Of a stretch of 64,000 nucleotides of DNA, positions 48,236 through 59,372 are shown in pieces; the stretch's first letter is position 1; each line of letters starts with the position of its first letter. The DNA is taken from positions 124,001-188,000 of the forward strand of contig NZ_JBLYUB010000007.1 of NCBI RefSeq assembly GCF_049999945.1, in the 5' to 3' direction. A program made the position numbers and the translations under genes. Below the pieces are notes generated by a model. The model was given only the letters and a program-made list of their open reading frames with translations, was not told the DNA's origin and did not search any database. The DNA comes from Planosporangium spinosum. GTDB taxonomy: Bacteria > Actinomycetota > Actinomycetes > Mycobacteriales > Micromonosporaceae.

Positions 48236-49462
48236 ATGGACGCCGTCCGGCCGTCCGGGACCGAGGCCGTCCGGCAGGCCGGCATGGACACCGCCCGGCC
48301 GGCGGGGCTGGACGTCGTCCGGCCCGGGTACGGCGCGGACAGCCTCGCCGACGTGCTGCCGGGCGTCCTGTGCGCGCTGGGCCTGCCCGGTGCACCCGAC
48401 CCGCTGGGCCTGGCGACCGGACCGCTGTCCGGGGTACGCCGGGTGGCGGTGCTGCTCGTCGACGGGCTCGGGCAGGAACAGCTCCCGCTCGCCGCCCCGT
48501 ACGCGCCGAACCTGGCCGAGCTGGCGACCGGCCGGCTCGGCGCGGCGCGCACCATCACCAGCGGGTTCCCCTCCACGACACCGACCAGCCTGGTGACCGT
48601 CGGCACCGGTGCCCCGCCCGGCCGGCACGGCGTCCTCGGGTTCAACCTGCGGGTACCGGAGACCGGCCGGGTCCTCAACCACATCCGCTGGTGGGACGAC
48701 CCGGACCCGGCCGCCTGGCAGCCGGTGCCGACCATGTTCGAGCGGGCGGCCGCCGCCGGGGTGCCGGTGTCGGTGGTCAGCCGGGCCGACTTCGCCGGCA
48801 GCGGGCTGACCGTGGCCGCCTACCGCGGCGCCGGGTACCGGGGCGTGGCCGGGGCGGACGCCCTCGCCGCCGAGATGCTGTCCGCGCTGGACACCGAGGG
48901 CGGACTGGTCTACGGGTACCACCCTGATCTTGACAGCGCCGGTCACCACCACGGGCTGGCGTCGGGCGAGTGGGCGGCGGCGGCCGGCGACGTGGACCGC
49001 CTGGTCACCCGGCTGGCCGAGGGGCTGCCACCGGACGCGGCCCTGGTCGTGACCGCCGACCACGGGCAGCTCGACATCCCGCTGGACGGGCGCCTCGACC
49101 TCGACACCGACCCCCGCCTGCGGGCGGGGGTGGAGGCGGTGGCCGGTGAGGCCCGGGTGCGGTACCTGTACACCGTGCCGGGGGCGCGCGACGACGTGAT
49201 CGCCGCGTGGCGGTCCGTCCTCGGCGACGGCGCCTGGATCGTGCCGCGCGAGGAGGCGGTCGCGGCCGGCTGGTTCGGCCCGGTACCCGAACGCCATCTC
49301 GCCCGCATCGGCGACGTCGTGGTCGCCTGCCACGACCGCACCGTGGTGGTGGCGAGCCGGTCGGAGCCGTCGTTCGTCGCCCGGATGATCGCCTTCCACG
49401 GTTCGTACACCGCCGCCGAGATGCGGATACCCCTGATCGTGGTGACGGGAAAGACGCCCTGA
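48236..49462 (+). CDS. Alkaline phosphatase-superfamily phosphodiesterase/nucleotide pyrophosphatase
   Basis: 408 aa. NPP-type core: LLVDGLGQEQL near residue 77 (metal Asp), the Thr nucleophile in GFPSTTPTSL, GRHGVLGF, LDSAGHHHGLASGEW and VTADHGQLDIP with paired metal ligands. No signal peptide; instead the N-terminal 40 residues are built from loose DAVRP/EAVRQ/DTARP/DVVRP repeats, which suggests either an expansion or a later true start (ATG 48284). The substrate is some phosphodiester; unknown. Co-transcribed with the methyltransferase. Confidence 0.85.
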   Translation: MDAVRPSGTEAVRQAGMDTARPAGLDVVRPGYGADSLADVLPGVLCALGLPGAPDPLGLATGPLSGVRRVAVLLVDGLGQEQLPLAAPYAPNLAELATGRLGAARTITSGFPSTTPTSLVTVGTGAPPGRHGVLGFNLRVPETGRVLNHIRWWDDPDPAAWQPVPTMFERAAAAGVPVSVVSRADFAGSGLTVAAYRGAGYRGVAGADALAAEMLSALDTEGGLVYGYHPDLDSAGHHHGLASGEWAAAAGDVDRLVTRLAEGLPPDAALVVTADHGQLDIPLDGRLDLDTDPRLRAGVEAVAGEARVRYLYTVPGARDDVIAAWRSVLGDGAWIVPREEAVAAGWFGPVPERHLARIGDVVVACHDRTVVVASRSEPSFVARMIAFHGSYTAAEMRIPLIVVTGKTP

Positions 49463-49500
49463 TCAGCGCGGCGTCGAGGCGATCTGTCGGAGCCCGCCGG

Positions 49501-49506
49501 TAACCT
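49501..49506 (+). promoter_or_regulatory. -10 box TAACCT, leaderless dinB promoter
   Basis: TAACCT, 7 nt, then GTG 49514. No LexA box or PafBC motif is visible here, unlike the mutasome cluster. Confidence 0.5.
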
Positions 49507-49513
49507 GCCGGTC

Positions 49514-50779
49514 GTGGGGCGCAGCCAGTCACTGCCCAGAGACGGCGGCACCGGGGAGTTCGGCGCGGACGCCGACGACACCGGCTGCTGCATCCTGCAC
49601 GTCGACATGGACGCGTTCTTCGCCTCCGTGGAGGTGCGGCGCCGGCCCGAGCTGCGTGGCAGGCCGGTCGTGGTGGGCGGTGCGGGGCCGCGCGGGGTCG
49701 TCTCGTCGGCCAGCTACGAGGCCCGGGCGTACGGGGTGCGCAGCGCCATGCCGGGCAGCCGGGCCAGGCGGCTGTGCCCGCACGCGGTCTTCCTGCCGCC
49801 CGACTTCGCGGCGTACTCGGCGGCCTCCCGTGCCGTCATGGCGATCTTCCGGGATGTGACCCCGCTGGTCGAGCCGCTCTCCACCGACGAGGCGTTCCTC
49901 GACGTCGCGGGCGCGGCGCGGCTGTTCGGTCGCCCCGCCGAGATCGCCGCCGCGATCCGCCGGAGGATCCTCGCCGAGCAGGGGCTGACCTGCTCGGTGG
50001 GGGTGGCGCCGAGCAAGTTCGTCGCCAAACTCGCCTCGACCCGGGCCAAGCCCGACGGCATGGTCGTGGTGCCGGCCGACCGGGTCCTCGACTTCCTGCA
50101 CCCGCTGCCGGTCGAGGCGTTGTGGGGGGTGGGTGAGCGCACCGCCGAGACGCTGCGCCGGCTGGGTCTGGTGCGGGTCCGCGACCTCGCCGAGGCCCCG
50201 GTCGGCATGCTGCGCTCCGCGCTCGGTGAGGCCGCGGCGCTGCACCTGCACGAGCTGTCGTGGGGGCGCGACCCCCGGACGGTGGTGCCGGAGCGGGTCG
50301 AGAAGTCGATCGGGGCGGAGACCACCTTCGACGTCGACGTGACCGACCCCGACGTGATCCGCCGGTCGCTGCTGGCGCTGGCCGGCAAGACCGCCGGGCG
50401 GCTGCGCGAGGCGGGCCAGAGCGGCCGGACGGTGGTGATCAAGGTGCGGCTGGCCGACTTCCGTACCCTCAACCGGTCCCGTACGCTGCCGGTGGCCACC
50501 GACGTCACCCGGGAGATCTTCGAGACCGCCTGGGCGCTGTTCCAGGCGCTGCGCCCCGGTGAGCCCATCCGGTTGGTCGGCGTACGGGTCGAGGGGCTGT
50601 CGGCGGGGGCTTCGGCGCCCCGGCAGCTCGCGCTCGGCGAGCGCGACAGCGGCTGGCGGGAGGCCGAGCGGGCCGCCGACGCGGTGGCCGCCCGGTTCGG
50701 CCGTGGTCTGGTGCGCCCGGCGAGCCTGCTCGACGACGAGGCGAAGCGTTCAACGGGCGGACGTCAACCGCCGGGGTGA
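49514..50779 (+). CDS. dinB: DNA polymerase IV (DinB, Y family)
   Basis: 421-aa translesion polymerase, active type. Metal residues are in ILHVDMDAFFASVE and PLSTDEAFLDVAG. It also has SYEARAYGVRSAMPGSRARRLCP, CSVGVAPSKFVAKLAS, the HhH region PVEALWGVGERTAETLRRLG, and the little-finger domain to about residue 395. The first 27 residues are poorly conserved. No canonical clamp-binding peptide is obvious at the C-terminus. It seems constitutively transcribed from a leaderless promoter, contrasting with the inactive ImuB at 35531. Confidence 0.94.
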   Translation: MGRSQSLPRDGGTGEFGADADDTGCCILHVDMDAFFASVEVRRRPELRGRPVVVGGAGPRGVVSSASYEARAYGVRSAMPGSRARRLCPHAVFLPPDFAAYSAASRAVMAIFRDVTPLVEPLSTDEAFLDVAGAARLFGRPAEIAAAIRRRILAEQGLTCSVGVAPSKFVAKLASTRAKPDGMVVVPADRVLDFLHPLPVEALWGVGERTAETLRRLGLVRVRDLAEAPVGMLRSALGEAAALHLHELSWGRDPRTVVPERVEKSIGAETTFDVDVTDPDVIRRSLLALAGKTAGRLREAGQSGRTVVIKVRLADFRTLNRSRTLPVATDVTREIFETAWALFQALRPGEPIRLVGVRVEGLSAGASAPRQLALGERDSGWREAERAADAVAARFGRGLVRPASLLDDEAKRSTGGRQPPG

Positions 50780-50957
50780 TCTGGCCCTCCCACTTCCGGC
50801 CGGGGCCTCCATCAGGCGGGGAAAAACAGTACGCTTGGACGGTCGTCCGGCTTTCCGACCAGCTTGGCCGCTCGTAAACTTGCGACTAAGCAGCCGGATG
50901 GCTGTCACGGTCTGTCGATCCGAGCGGATCGGCCCTCGAGGACCGGGGAGGAGTACC

Positions 50958-51341
50958 GTGCCGCTCTCGGAGCACGAGCAGCGGCTGTTCGAGCAGATCG
51001 AGCGGTCGCTAGCCGAGGACCCGAAGTTCGCCTCGGCGGTGCGCGCCACCGACCCGCGCTTTCACGCGCGTCGTCGGATAGTCATCGCTGCCGTGCTGTT
51101 CCTGGCCGGTATCGCGCTGCTGATCTACGGTGCGTTCAGCAAGGTCGCCCTGGTCGGCGTGGCCGGGTTCGTGGTCATGCTGGGCTCGGCGGTCTTCGCG
51201 ATGCAGTCATACCGGCAGGGGCAGAACAGAGACCTGCGGGTGGTCGGCGGAACGGCGAGCCGGCGCACCCGACCACGCCGTTCGTCACTGGTTGACCGGT
51301 TGGAAGAACGGTGGCGGCGTCGTCCCGAGGACAACGGCTGA
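50958..51341 (+). CDS. DUF3040 small membrane protein
   Basis: 127 aa. N-terminal PLSEHEQRLFEQIERSLAEDPKFA is the hallmark of DUF3040 proteins, common in actinomycetes and of unknown function. Two membrane helices (about residues 40-60 and 64-84) are followed by a basic C-terminal tail (SRRTRPRRSS) in the cytoplasm. GTG 50958 has a strong GGGGAGGAG site. The terminator at 51424 follows. The 178 bp upstream hold its promoter, not resolved by eye. Confidence 0.9.
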   Translation: MPLSEHEQRLFEQIERSLAEDPKFASAVRATDPRFHARRRIVIAAVLFLAGIALLIYGAFSKVALVGVAGFVVMLGSAVFAMQSYRQGQNRDLRVVGGTASRRTRPRRSSLVDRLEERWRRRPEDNG

Positions 51342-51423
51342 CCCACCGGGCCCCATCCGAAGCCCGGCCCAGAGGACACCGCCGGAAGATCGACCGGCCA
51401 CCTGAAGACCCGATCACCTGAAC

Positions 51424-51452
51424 AGGGACCTGAGCGGTGCTCGGGTCCCTTT
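51424..51452 (+). terminator. Terminator after the DUF3040 gene
   Basis: A 12-bp stem (51424-51435 with 51439-51450), one G-U pair, 3-nt loop, then TTT. Confidence 0.8.
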
Positions 51453-51465
51453 CGGCATGGCCGCA

Positions 51466-51528
51466 GTGCGCCCCGCCGCCCGGCTAGTGCGCCCCGCTGC
51501 CCGGCTAGTGCGCCCCGCCGCCCGGCTG
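51466..51528. repeat. Three 21-bp tandem repeats between convergent genes
   Basis: Units at 51466, 51487 and 51508 (GTGCGCCCCGCCGCCCGGCT core) differ by single bases. They lie between the DUF3040 terminator and the end of the transglutaminase gene. Confidence 0.85.
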
Positions 51529-51583
51529 TGGCGGGCGGCCGTCGTCTGCCGGGGAAGCGGCCGCCGTCAGCCGGCGGCGCGGG

Positions 51584-54052
51584 TCAGCGTCGCCCGCCCG
51601 CCAGTCGGCCGCGGACGTCGAGCGCGCGGACCAGGGCGTCCCGCCGCTGCTGGAACGCCTCGGTGACCCGGGTCGACGCCTCGGTCACCGCGACCCGCCA
51701 CCGGCTCACCACCGACGGCGGCAGGACGACCGCGCGGATCCGGGTATGCCAGGACACCCGGTGGGCGATCGCCTCCCGTACCGTGCGCAGCGACCCGGTC
51801 AGGTCGTCGCTGCGCAGCGGCTGACGCGCGTACCGGGCCCGTTCCTCGGCCTGCCCGAGCAGTCGGGCGCCGGTGGCCGCCCACTCGTCCAGGGCCGCGA
51901 GGGTGATCAGGCGCTCCGCGGTCGCCCGCGGCGTACTGGCGAAGTCCACCGGCAACCGGTAGTCGATCATGGTGTCGATCAGTTCGTCCCACGCCACGTT
52001 GGCGCGGCGGCGGGCGAGGTCCATGTCGCGGTCACCGGTGACCACCAGGTCCGGCGAGCCCGCCAAGACGGACACCGCGGCCGGGCCACCGATGCGGTGC
52101 GGTGCCCGGCGTCGACGCAGCAGGAGCCGCCACAGGGCGGGGGCGAACAGCAGGACGACGACCAGGAGCCCGCCGAGGATGCCCCACACCGACCAGGACG
52201 ACGTGGCGGCGGGGGTGGTGCCGGTCGAACCGCCGGTGTCGAGGCGGTCGTCGAGCCGGCGGTCCCCCGGCGCGGTCGTGCCGGAGGGGCCCGGACCACC
52301 CGGGATCGGCAGGTCGCTGGCGGCAGGGGTGTCGCCGGACGAGCTCTGTGGCCGGTTCGGGTCCGGTGCCCAGGCCGACTCGACGCCGCCGACATAGGAC
52401 GCCGGGGTGGCGTCGAACGGTACCCAGCCGAACCCTTCGAAGTACACCTCGGTCCAGGCGTGCAGGTTGCGGTTGGTGAGCGTCCAGGTGTCGCCGGTGC
52501 GGGCGTTGCCCCGGCTGAACCCGAAGGCCACCCGGGCCGGGATGCCGGCCGCCCGTACCAGCCAGGCCATGGCCGCCGAGTACTGCTCGCAGAAGCCCTG
52601 CTTGTTGGTGAGGAAGTCGACGATCGCGCTGCCGCTGGTGCCGCTCTTGGTCCGCAGGCTGTACGTGAATCCGTTGTCGGAGGCGAAGTAGCTGTGGATC
52701 GCGCGGACCTTGTCGTACGGGGTCGACTTGCCGGCGGTGACCTCGGTGACGATCCGGTCGACCTCGGCGTTGCGCGGCACCGTGGTGTACTGCCGCTGCA
52801 GCGGGTCGCTCGCCTCCAGCGGCCGGGCGGTGCGCAGGGCCTCGGGGGTGAACTCCGGGCGGACGTACTCGAAGCCGTACCTCTTGTCGCGGGAGTCGCT
52901 GCGGCGCGAGTAGACGATCTGGTTGCCGCGGTCGTACAGCCACGAGGCGTCCAGCTTGTCGGTCTTCGTCGGCTGCAGGTAGATCGGCAGGGCGTTCATC
53001 TTCAGGGCCAGGATCTGCACCTGGGCGCGGTACGGGTGCAGCGCCACCCCGACGCCCGGCTCGACCGTCGGCGCCGGCAGCCCCGCGGTCGTCGGCTGGC
53101 CGCCACCCGGGGTACGGCTGCGGAACCCCGCCGGTGACACCTCGTCGGCCACCCCGAACCGCAGGTAGTACGGGTTCGGGTCGTTGGTGGTCACCTTGAC
53201 CATGTCGAAGGTCCGGTTGCTGTTCAGTTCGCCGCTGAGCACCGCGAACATGTCCACCGACTGTGACCGGCCGCCCGGACCGATGCCGTCGCCGAAGCCA
53301 CCGCCCTCGCCGGTCGGGCCGAACCGCTCCAGCAGGCCGGTCGTGCTGCCGGGGACGGCCAGCGGTACGACGATCGCGACCGCGACGCCCACCAGGGCCA
53401 GCCGGCGACCGGTCGCCGCCAGTGGCGAGGGCGCCCACGCGTCGACGTCGCGGCCGTCGCCGGTGAAGCGCCGCCCGAACCGCCGGATCCGGTCGACGTT
53501 GTCGGTGGCCAGCAGCCACATGAAGCCACCGGCGCCGGCCGCGAACGGCAGGAAGCTGACGCTCTCCTCGCTGACCGCCACCGGGACCGAGTAGATCGCG
53601 AGCATCGGCAGGCCGGCCAGGGCCGGCCGCCGGACCACCACGGCCAGCAGGTCGACCAGCAGCGCGACGATGCCGACCCCGAGCGTCGACAGGAACAGCA
53701 GCCCCTCGCGGTCGGCGACCGGCACGCCCATGTCCTGCATGTCCTGACCGGCGCTCGCCAGCAGCGAGTGGAAATGCGCGAAGGTCTTCGGCGTCGGGAT
53801 CACCCCGACCAGTTCGCCTCCACTGTGGAACATCCAGGTCAGCACGAACAGGAAACCGGCGGCCATGACGACCGTCGGGATCCAGGCGGCGACCCGGAGG
53901 GTACGCATGAGCAGGCCGACGCCACTGACCGTGATGACCACGATCAGTGCGTCGACGAACCAGGTCCAGTGCGTGAACACGGTGGCCAGCGGCAGCGCCG
54001 CCAGGACGGTCGCCCCGGCGGTGACGAGAGTGAGGTGGCGGCGCTGGTTCAC
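51584..54052 (-). CDS. Transglutaminase-like membrane protein (TgpA type)
   Basis: 822 aa. Six N-terminal membrane helices (to about residue 235, DUF3488), an extracytoplasmic transglutaminase core with Cys in NKQGFCEQYSAAMAWL, His in NLHAWTEVYF and Asp in WVPFDATP, then a C-terminal helix near residue 635 and a cytoplasmic DUF4129-like tail. It forms an operon with DUF58 and MoxR genes, a conserved actinobacterial trio thought to act on envelope proteins; the reaction is unproven. GTG 54052 has AGAGGGA upstream. The stop is near 21-bp repeats. Confidence 0.92.
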   Translation of the reverse strand: MNQRRHLTLVTAGATVLAALPLATVFTHWTWFVDALIVVITVSGVGLLMRTLRVAAWIPTVVMAAGFLFVLTWMFHSGGELVGVIPTPKTFAHFHSLLASAGQDMQDMGVPVADREGLLFLSTLGVGIVALLVDLLAVVVRRPALAGLPMLAIYSVPVAVSEESVSFLPFAAGAGGFMWLLATDNVDRIRRFGRRFTGDGRDVDAWAPSPLAATGRRLALVGVAVAIVVPLAVPGSTTGLLERFGPTGEGGGFGDGIGPGGRSQSVDMFAVLSGELNSNRTFDMVKVTTNDPNPYYLRFGVADEVSPAGFRSRTPGGGQPTTAGLPAPTVEPGVGVALHPYRAQVQILALKMNALPIYLQPTKTDKLDASWLYDRGNQIVYSRRSDSRDKRYGFEYVRPEFTPEALRTARPLEASDPLQRQYTTVPRNAEVDRIVTEVTAGKSTPYDKVRAIHSYFASDNGFTYSLRTKSGTSGSAIVDFLTNKQGFCEQYSAAMAWLVRAAGIPARVAFGFSRGNARTGDTWTLTNRNLHAWTEVYFEGFGWVPFDATPASYVGGVESAWAPDPNRPQSSSGDTPAASDLPIPGGPGPSGTTAPGDRRLDDRLDTGGSTGTTPAATSSWSVWGILGGLLVVVLLFAPALWRLLLRRRRAPHRIGGPAAVSVLAGSPDLVVTGDRDMDLARRRANVAWDELIDTMIDYRLPVDFASTPRATAERLITLAALDEWAATGARLLGQAEERARYARQPLRSDDLTGSLRTVREAIAHRVSWHTRIRAVVLPPSVVSRWRVAVTEASTRVTEAFQQRRDALVRALDVRGRLAGGRR

Positions 54053-54104
54053 GTCCAGGTCCCTCTCATGTTCACAGCCTTCCTGCGATCACGGCCACCC
54101 ACGA

Positions 54105-55403
54105 TCACGGTCGGTTTCCGGCCACCGTCTCGGCCATCGTGGCGCGGTAGGCGAAGCCCTGGCTGCCACGGGCGGCCTGCGGCCACAGTGCCGGTAGCCG
54201 CGCGCCGTGCCCGACCGGTACGACCCGCCAGCCGCCGCGCAGCAGCGCCAGTGCGGCGGCCTCGTGCGTGCGCGCGGTCGTCTCCCGGCTGCCGGCACCC
54301 GAGTTCAGCCAGGTGGTGCTGTCGACGAACAGCGCGACGCAGGTCGTGCCGTTGCCGCGCAGCCCGGCCAGCAGTTCCGCCTCGGCCGGCGACAGCAGGC
54401 CGAACAGTCCGATGACCAGCCCGCCGTCGGAGCGGCGCCGGACCTGGTCGACCAGGGTCGCGATGTCGCCCTGCTCGGACAGGGTGACCTCGGCGAGGTG
54501 GTCGAGCAGCGCGCCCGCGCCGTCGACCTCGTTCACCGTCAGGTCCACGCCCATGCCGGTGACCAGTCGCAGCTTGTACCCGCTGTGGCGCAGGTGCAGG
54601 GCGATGCTGGCGGCCGCCGACACCGTCCACTCGAAACTGGCGGTCGGGCCTTCGCCGCGGTGGGCGGACGCCCGGGTGTCGAGCACGACGGTCGCGCGGC
54701 TCTCCCACGGCTGCTCCTCGCGGCGCACCATCATCTCGCCGACCCGCGCGGTCGAGCGCCAGTGCACCCGCCGCAGGTCGTCACCGTGGCGGTACTCCCG
54801 GGTGGCGGCGTCGTCCTCACCGTGGACGGCGACCGAGCGGGCCCGGCTCTCGCCGGTACCGGCGAACTCCCCGGCGAGCCGGATCGACGGCAGCGGGAAG
54901 ACCTGCGGGGTGACGGTGAGCCGGTCGACCGTGGAGAACGACCGGGACAGCTCGCACAGCCCGAACGGGTCGGACAGGCGCACCGCCAGTGGCCCCACCT
55001 CGTACCGGCCGCGCACGTCGGCGCGGACGCGGTAGGCCACCGAGCTGACCTGGCGGGCGGCGAGCCGCTCCAGCACCAGCCGCGGCCGGCTGCCCAGCGC
55101 GTACGGCAGGCGGTCCTCGAGCATCAGCGTGCCGGTGTGCAGCCGGGACAGGTTCTGCAGGCGCAGCACCACCTGGGCGCTCGCGCCCACCGGTACCCGC
55201 TGCGGGTCGAGCGTACGGGTGCAGGAGAGCTTGTAGCGGGTACGCCCGACGTAGCCGGCGGCCAGCAGCGGCAGCACACCCAGCAGCGCGGCGACCCGCA
55301 GCAGGTCCTTCTCGCCGAGGATCAGCGCGGCGATGGCCGAGGCGAACGCCGCGGCCAGGAAGCAGCGGCCACGCGTGGTCAGTCCGCGCAGCGCCTCGCG
55401 CAC
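54105..55403 (-). CDS. DUF58 domain membrane protein
   Basis: 432 aa. Two N-terminal membrane helices (CFLAAAFASAIAALILG and LRVAALLGVLPLLAAGY), a beta-rich middle, and the DUF58 core GEDDAATREYRHGDDLRRVHWRSTARVGEMMVRREEQP, followed by a vWA-like region (ATVVLDTRAS). DUF58 proteins pair with MoxR ATPases in complex assembly or maturation. GTG 55403 begins 1 bp after the MoxR stop, so translation is coupled; the transglutaminase gene follows after 52 bp. Confidence 0.92.
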   Translation of the reverse strand: MREALRGLTTRGRCFLAAAFASAIAALILGEKDLLRVAALLGVLPLLAAGYVGRTRYKLSCTRTLDPQRVPVGASAQVVLRLQNLSRLHTGTLMLEDRLPYALGSRPRLVLERLAARQVSSVAYRVRADVRGRYEVGPLAVRLSDPFGLCELSRSFSTVDRLTVTPQVFPLPSIRLAGEFAGTGESRARSVAVHGEDDAATREYRHGDDLRRVHWRSTARVGEMMVRREEQPWESRATVVLDTRASAHRGEGPTASFEWTVSAAASIALHLRHSGYKLRLVTGMGVDLTVNEVDGAGALLDHLAEVTLSEQGDIATLVDQVRRRSDGGLVIGLFGLLSPAEAELLAGLRGNGTTCVALFVDSTTWLNSGAGSRETTARTHEAAALALLRGGWRVVPVGHGARLPALWPQAARGSQGFAYRATMAETVAGNRP

Positions 55404-55404
55404 C

Positions 55405-56439
<1,035 letters not shown>

Positions 56440-56683
56440 GGGCCTCCTCCTAGGCGTGTGCGGTACAGCCACCGTCGACTGTGGCGACCGGACCACCGGT
56501 ACGGGAGGCCGGTCCGTTGCTGCCCCGCCCAGACCGTGTGTGGTGCTCAGGCTATCCGTGATCGCCCGAGGGCGCCGGACACCCGTTCAGCGCGGGATGC
56601 TAACAGTACTCCGATTGGACGAGCCCACGATCACTCGTCTGTACCAAAAACGCGGGGGACTGAACGCGGGACCCGGCGGCGGC

Positions 56684-59362
56684 TCAGCGCGGGGCGCGGA
56701 GCTGCAGGATCAGGTCGACCACGAGGGCGGTCCAGCCGGTCTGGTGCGACGCGCCCAGCCCGGCCCCGGTGTCACCGTGGAAGTACTCGAAGAACGGCAG
56801 CAGGTCGTGCCAGGCCGGGTCGCGCTGGAACAGCTCCTCGGCGCCGAAGACCGGCCGGTGCCCCCGCGCGTCGTCGCGGAAGATCGCGATGAGCCGGCGG
56901 GACAGGTCGTCGGCCACGTCGGTCAGGCCGTGCCGCTCGCCGCTGCCGACCGGGTACTCCACCTGCAGGTCGTCGCCGAAGAAGCTGCCGTAGCGGCGCA
57001 GCGCCTCGATGAGCAGGAAGTTCACCGGGAACCAGATCGGTCCGCGCCAGTTGGAGTTGCCGCCGAACAGGCCACTGGTCGACTCGCCCGGCTCGTACCC
57101 GACGGTGAAGTCCGTACCGGCGAGGTTCACCGTGTACGGCTGCTCGGCGTGGCTGCGCGAGAGGGTACGGAGTCCGAAATCCGACAGGAACTCCGTCGGC
57201 GCCAGCATCCGCTTCAGGATCCGCACCAACTGGTCCGGGCCGACCATTGACAGCAGTCGCAGTTCCTCGCCGTCGCGGGCGCGCTTGGAGCCCACCACGT
57301 CGCCGTACTCCGGGCGCTTGGTGAGGAACCAGTGGATGCGCTCGGCCAGTTCGGGCAGGCGGTGCAGCGTGGCCGAACTGATGATCGTGGTGGCGGCCAG
57401 CGGCAGCAGGCCGACGACGGAGCGGACCTTCAGCGGTACCGTCTCGCCGCCTTCGAGGCGGAGCACGTCGTAGAAGAACGCGTCGTCCTCGTGCCACAGG
57501 TCGTGGTAGTACGCCGCCCCGGCGATGTAGGCGAAGTGCTCGAAGAACTTCACCGCGATGTCCTGGTACACGTGGTCGTGGGTGCCCAGCAGCAGCGCCA
57601 TGTCGAGCAGGTTGAGCGCGTACATCGCCATCCAGGCGGTGCCGTCGGACTGTTCGAGGACGCCGGCGACGGGCAGGGCCGCCGAGCGGTCGAACGGGCC
57701 GACGTTGTCCAGGCCCAGGAAGCCGCCCTCGAACAGGTTGTTGCCGCGCAGGTCCTTGCGGTTGACCCACCAGGTGAAGTTGAGCAGGAGCTTGTGCATC
57801 ACCCGTTCGAGGAAGTCGTAGTCGGTGCCGCCGTCCAGTTCGAACACCCGCAGCGCGGCCCAGGCGTGCACCGGCGGATTGACGTCGCCGAACGCCCACT
57901 CGTACGCCGGGATCTGGCCGTTGGGGTGCATGTACCACTCCCGCAGCAGCAGGAGGATCTGCTCCTTGGCGAACTCCGGGTCGAACCGGGCGATCGTCAC
58001 GCAGTGGAACGCCAGGTCCCACGCCGCGTACCAGGGGTACTCCCACGGGTCGGGCATCGAGATGACGTCCTGGCAGTTCATGTGCCACCAGGCGCTGTTG
58101 CGCCCGTACCGGCGGCCGGGCGGCGGTGGCTCGGAGGCCGGGTCGCCGTCGAGCCAGCGGCGCACGTCGAAGTGGAAGAACTGCTTGCCCCACATGAGCC
58201 CGGCGGCCGCCTGCCGGACGATCATGGCCTCCTCGGCCGGCGTGCCGGCGGGTACGAGGTCGGCGAAGTACGCGTCGGCCTCGGCGCGGCGGGCCGCCGT
58301 CACCCGCGCGAACCCGTCGCCGAGGTCGGTGGCGTCGAGCCGGGCGGGGGCCTCCTCGGTCTCCGTCGGGGTCAGCGTCAGGCGCAGCCGGATCTCGACC
58401 CGCTCGCCGGGCGCGGCGGCCAGCAGGTAGTGCAGCGCGCCCTTGGTGCCCTCCAGGTCGGGGTTGACCGTGTCGGCGCCGTTCACGACGTGGTCGTTGA
58501 TGCCGTCCTTGGGGTACCGCGACCGGCCGGACCTTCCCCACAGCCGCTCGGCGTTGGTCTCGTTGTCGCAGCACAGCGGCTGCGGTGAGCCGTCACCGGC
58601 GAGGACCAACCGGCCCAGGGACCGGTGCTCGGCCACCAGCGAGGCGTCCTTGGCCCGGATCGTCGGCACGTAGTCGTGCCCGGGCAGCCCCCACGACCAG
58701 GTGTTGCGGAACCACAGCGTGGGGAGCACGTGCAGGGTCGCCGGCTCCGGCCCGCGGTTCTCGGCGATGATCGTGACGCACATGTCGGTCGGGCCGGCCT
58801 TGGCGTAGTCGACCTCGACCATCCAGTACCGGTCGGAGTCGAACACGCCGGTGTCGACGAGCTCGTACTCCGGATCCCGCCGGCCCCGCCGGCCGTTCTC
58901 CACATCGAGGGCGCCGTACGGGAACTCGGCCTGCGGATAGTGGTAGCGCCAGCGCATCCAGGAGTGGGTGGGCGTGGAGTCCAGGTACCACCAGTACTCC
59001 TTGACGTCCTCGCCGTGGTTGCCCCGGTCGCCGCCCATCCCGAACATGCGTTCCTTGAGGATCGGGTCCTTGCCGTTCCACAGCGCGAGGGCGAAGCAGA
59101 AGAGCTGCTTCTCGTCGCAGATGCCGGCCATGCCGTCCTCGTTCCAACGGTACGTCCGGGACCGGGCGTGGTCGTGCGGGAAGTAGTCCCAGGCGGTGCC
59201 CCACTCGCTGTAGTCCTCGCGGACCGTGCCCCAGGCTCGTTCCGACAGGTACGGTCCCCAGGCCTGCCACGGACGCTCACCGGAGTTCGCCTCCGCCAGC
59301 CGGGCGCGCTCGGCGCCGGGGTCCGCTTCGATCACTGTCGGCTCCTCGATCACACTGGGCAT
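56684..59362 (-). CDS. GH63-like glucosidase (MGH1-like domain)
   Basis: 892-aa cytoplasmic glycoside hydrolase with an (alpha/alpha)6 barrel. Recognisable blocks are WGPYLSERAWGTVREDYS, WNEDGMAGICDEKQ, the barrel segment YPWYAAWDLAFHCVTIARFDPEFA with the catalytic-site Asp, NNLFEGGFLGLDNVGPFDRS, FGGNSNWRGPIWFPVNFLL and the end SHQTGWTALVV. Relatives hydrolyse alpha-glucosides; glucosylglycerate is one known substrate of a shorter actinobacterial relative. ATG 59362 has GGGGA upstream; TTG 59371 is an unlikely earlier start. Transcribed divergently from a debranching-type enzyme 43 bp away. Confidence 0.88.
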   Translation of the reverse strand: MPSVIEEPTVIEADPGAERARLAEANSGERPWQAWGPYLSERAWGTVREDYSEWGTAWDYFPHDHARSRTYRWNEDGMAGICDEKQLFCFALALWNGKDPILKERMFGMGGDRGNHGEDVKEYWWYLDSTPTHSWMRWRYHYPQAEFPYGALDVENGRRGRRDPEYELVDTGVFDSDRYWMVEVDYAKAGPTDMCVTIIAENRGPEPATLHVLPTLWFRNTWSWGLPGHDYVPTIRAKDASLVAEHRSLGRLVLAGDGSPQPLCCDNETNAERLWGRSGRSRYPKDGINDHVVNGADTVNPDLEGTKGALHYLLAAAPGERVEIRLRLTLTPTETEEAPARLDATDLGDGFARVTAARRAEADAYFADLVPAGTPAEEAMIVRQAAAGLMWGKQFFHFDVRRWLDGDPASEPPPPGRRYGRNSAWWHMNCQDVISMPDPWEYPWYAAWDLAFHCVTIARFDPEFAKEQILLLLREWYMHPNGQIPAYEWAFGDVNPPVHAWAALRVFELDGGTDYDFLERVMHKLLLNFTWWVNRKDLRGNNLFEGGFLGLDNVGPFDRSAALPVAGVLEQSDGTAWMAMYALNLLDMALLLGTHDHVYQDIAVKFFEHFAYIAGAAYYHDLWHEDDAFFYDVLRLEGGETVPLKVRSVVGLLPLAATTIISSATLHRLPELAERIHWFLTKRPEYGDVVGSKRARDGEELRLLSMVGPDQLVRILKRMLAPTEFLSDFGLRTLSRSHAEQPYTVNLAGTDFTVGYEPGESTSGLFGGNSNWRGPIWFPVNFLLIEALRRYGSFFGDDLQVEYPVGSGERHGLTDVADDLSRRLIAIFRDDARGHRPVFGAEELFQRDPAWHDLLPFFEYFHGDTGAGLGASHQTGWTALVVDLILQLRAPR

Positions 59363-59372
59363 TGTCCCCAAT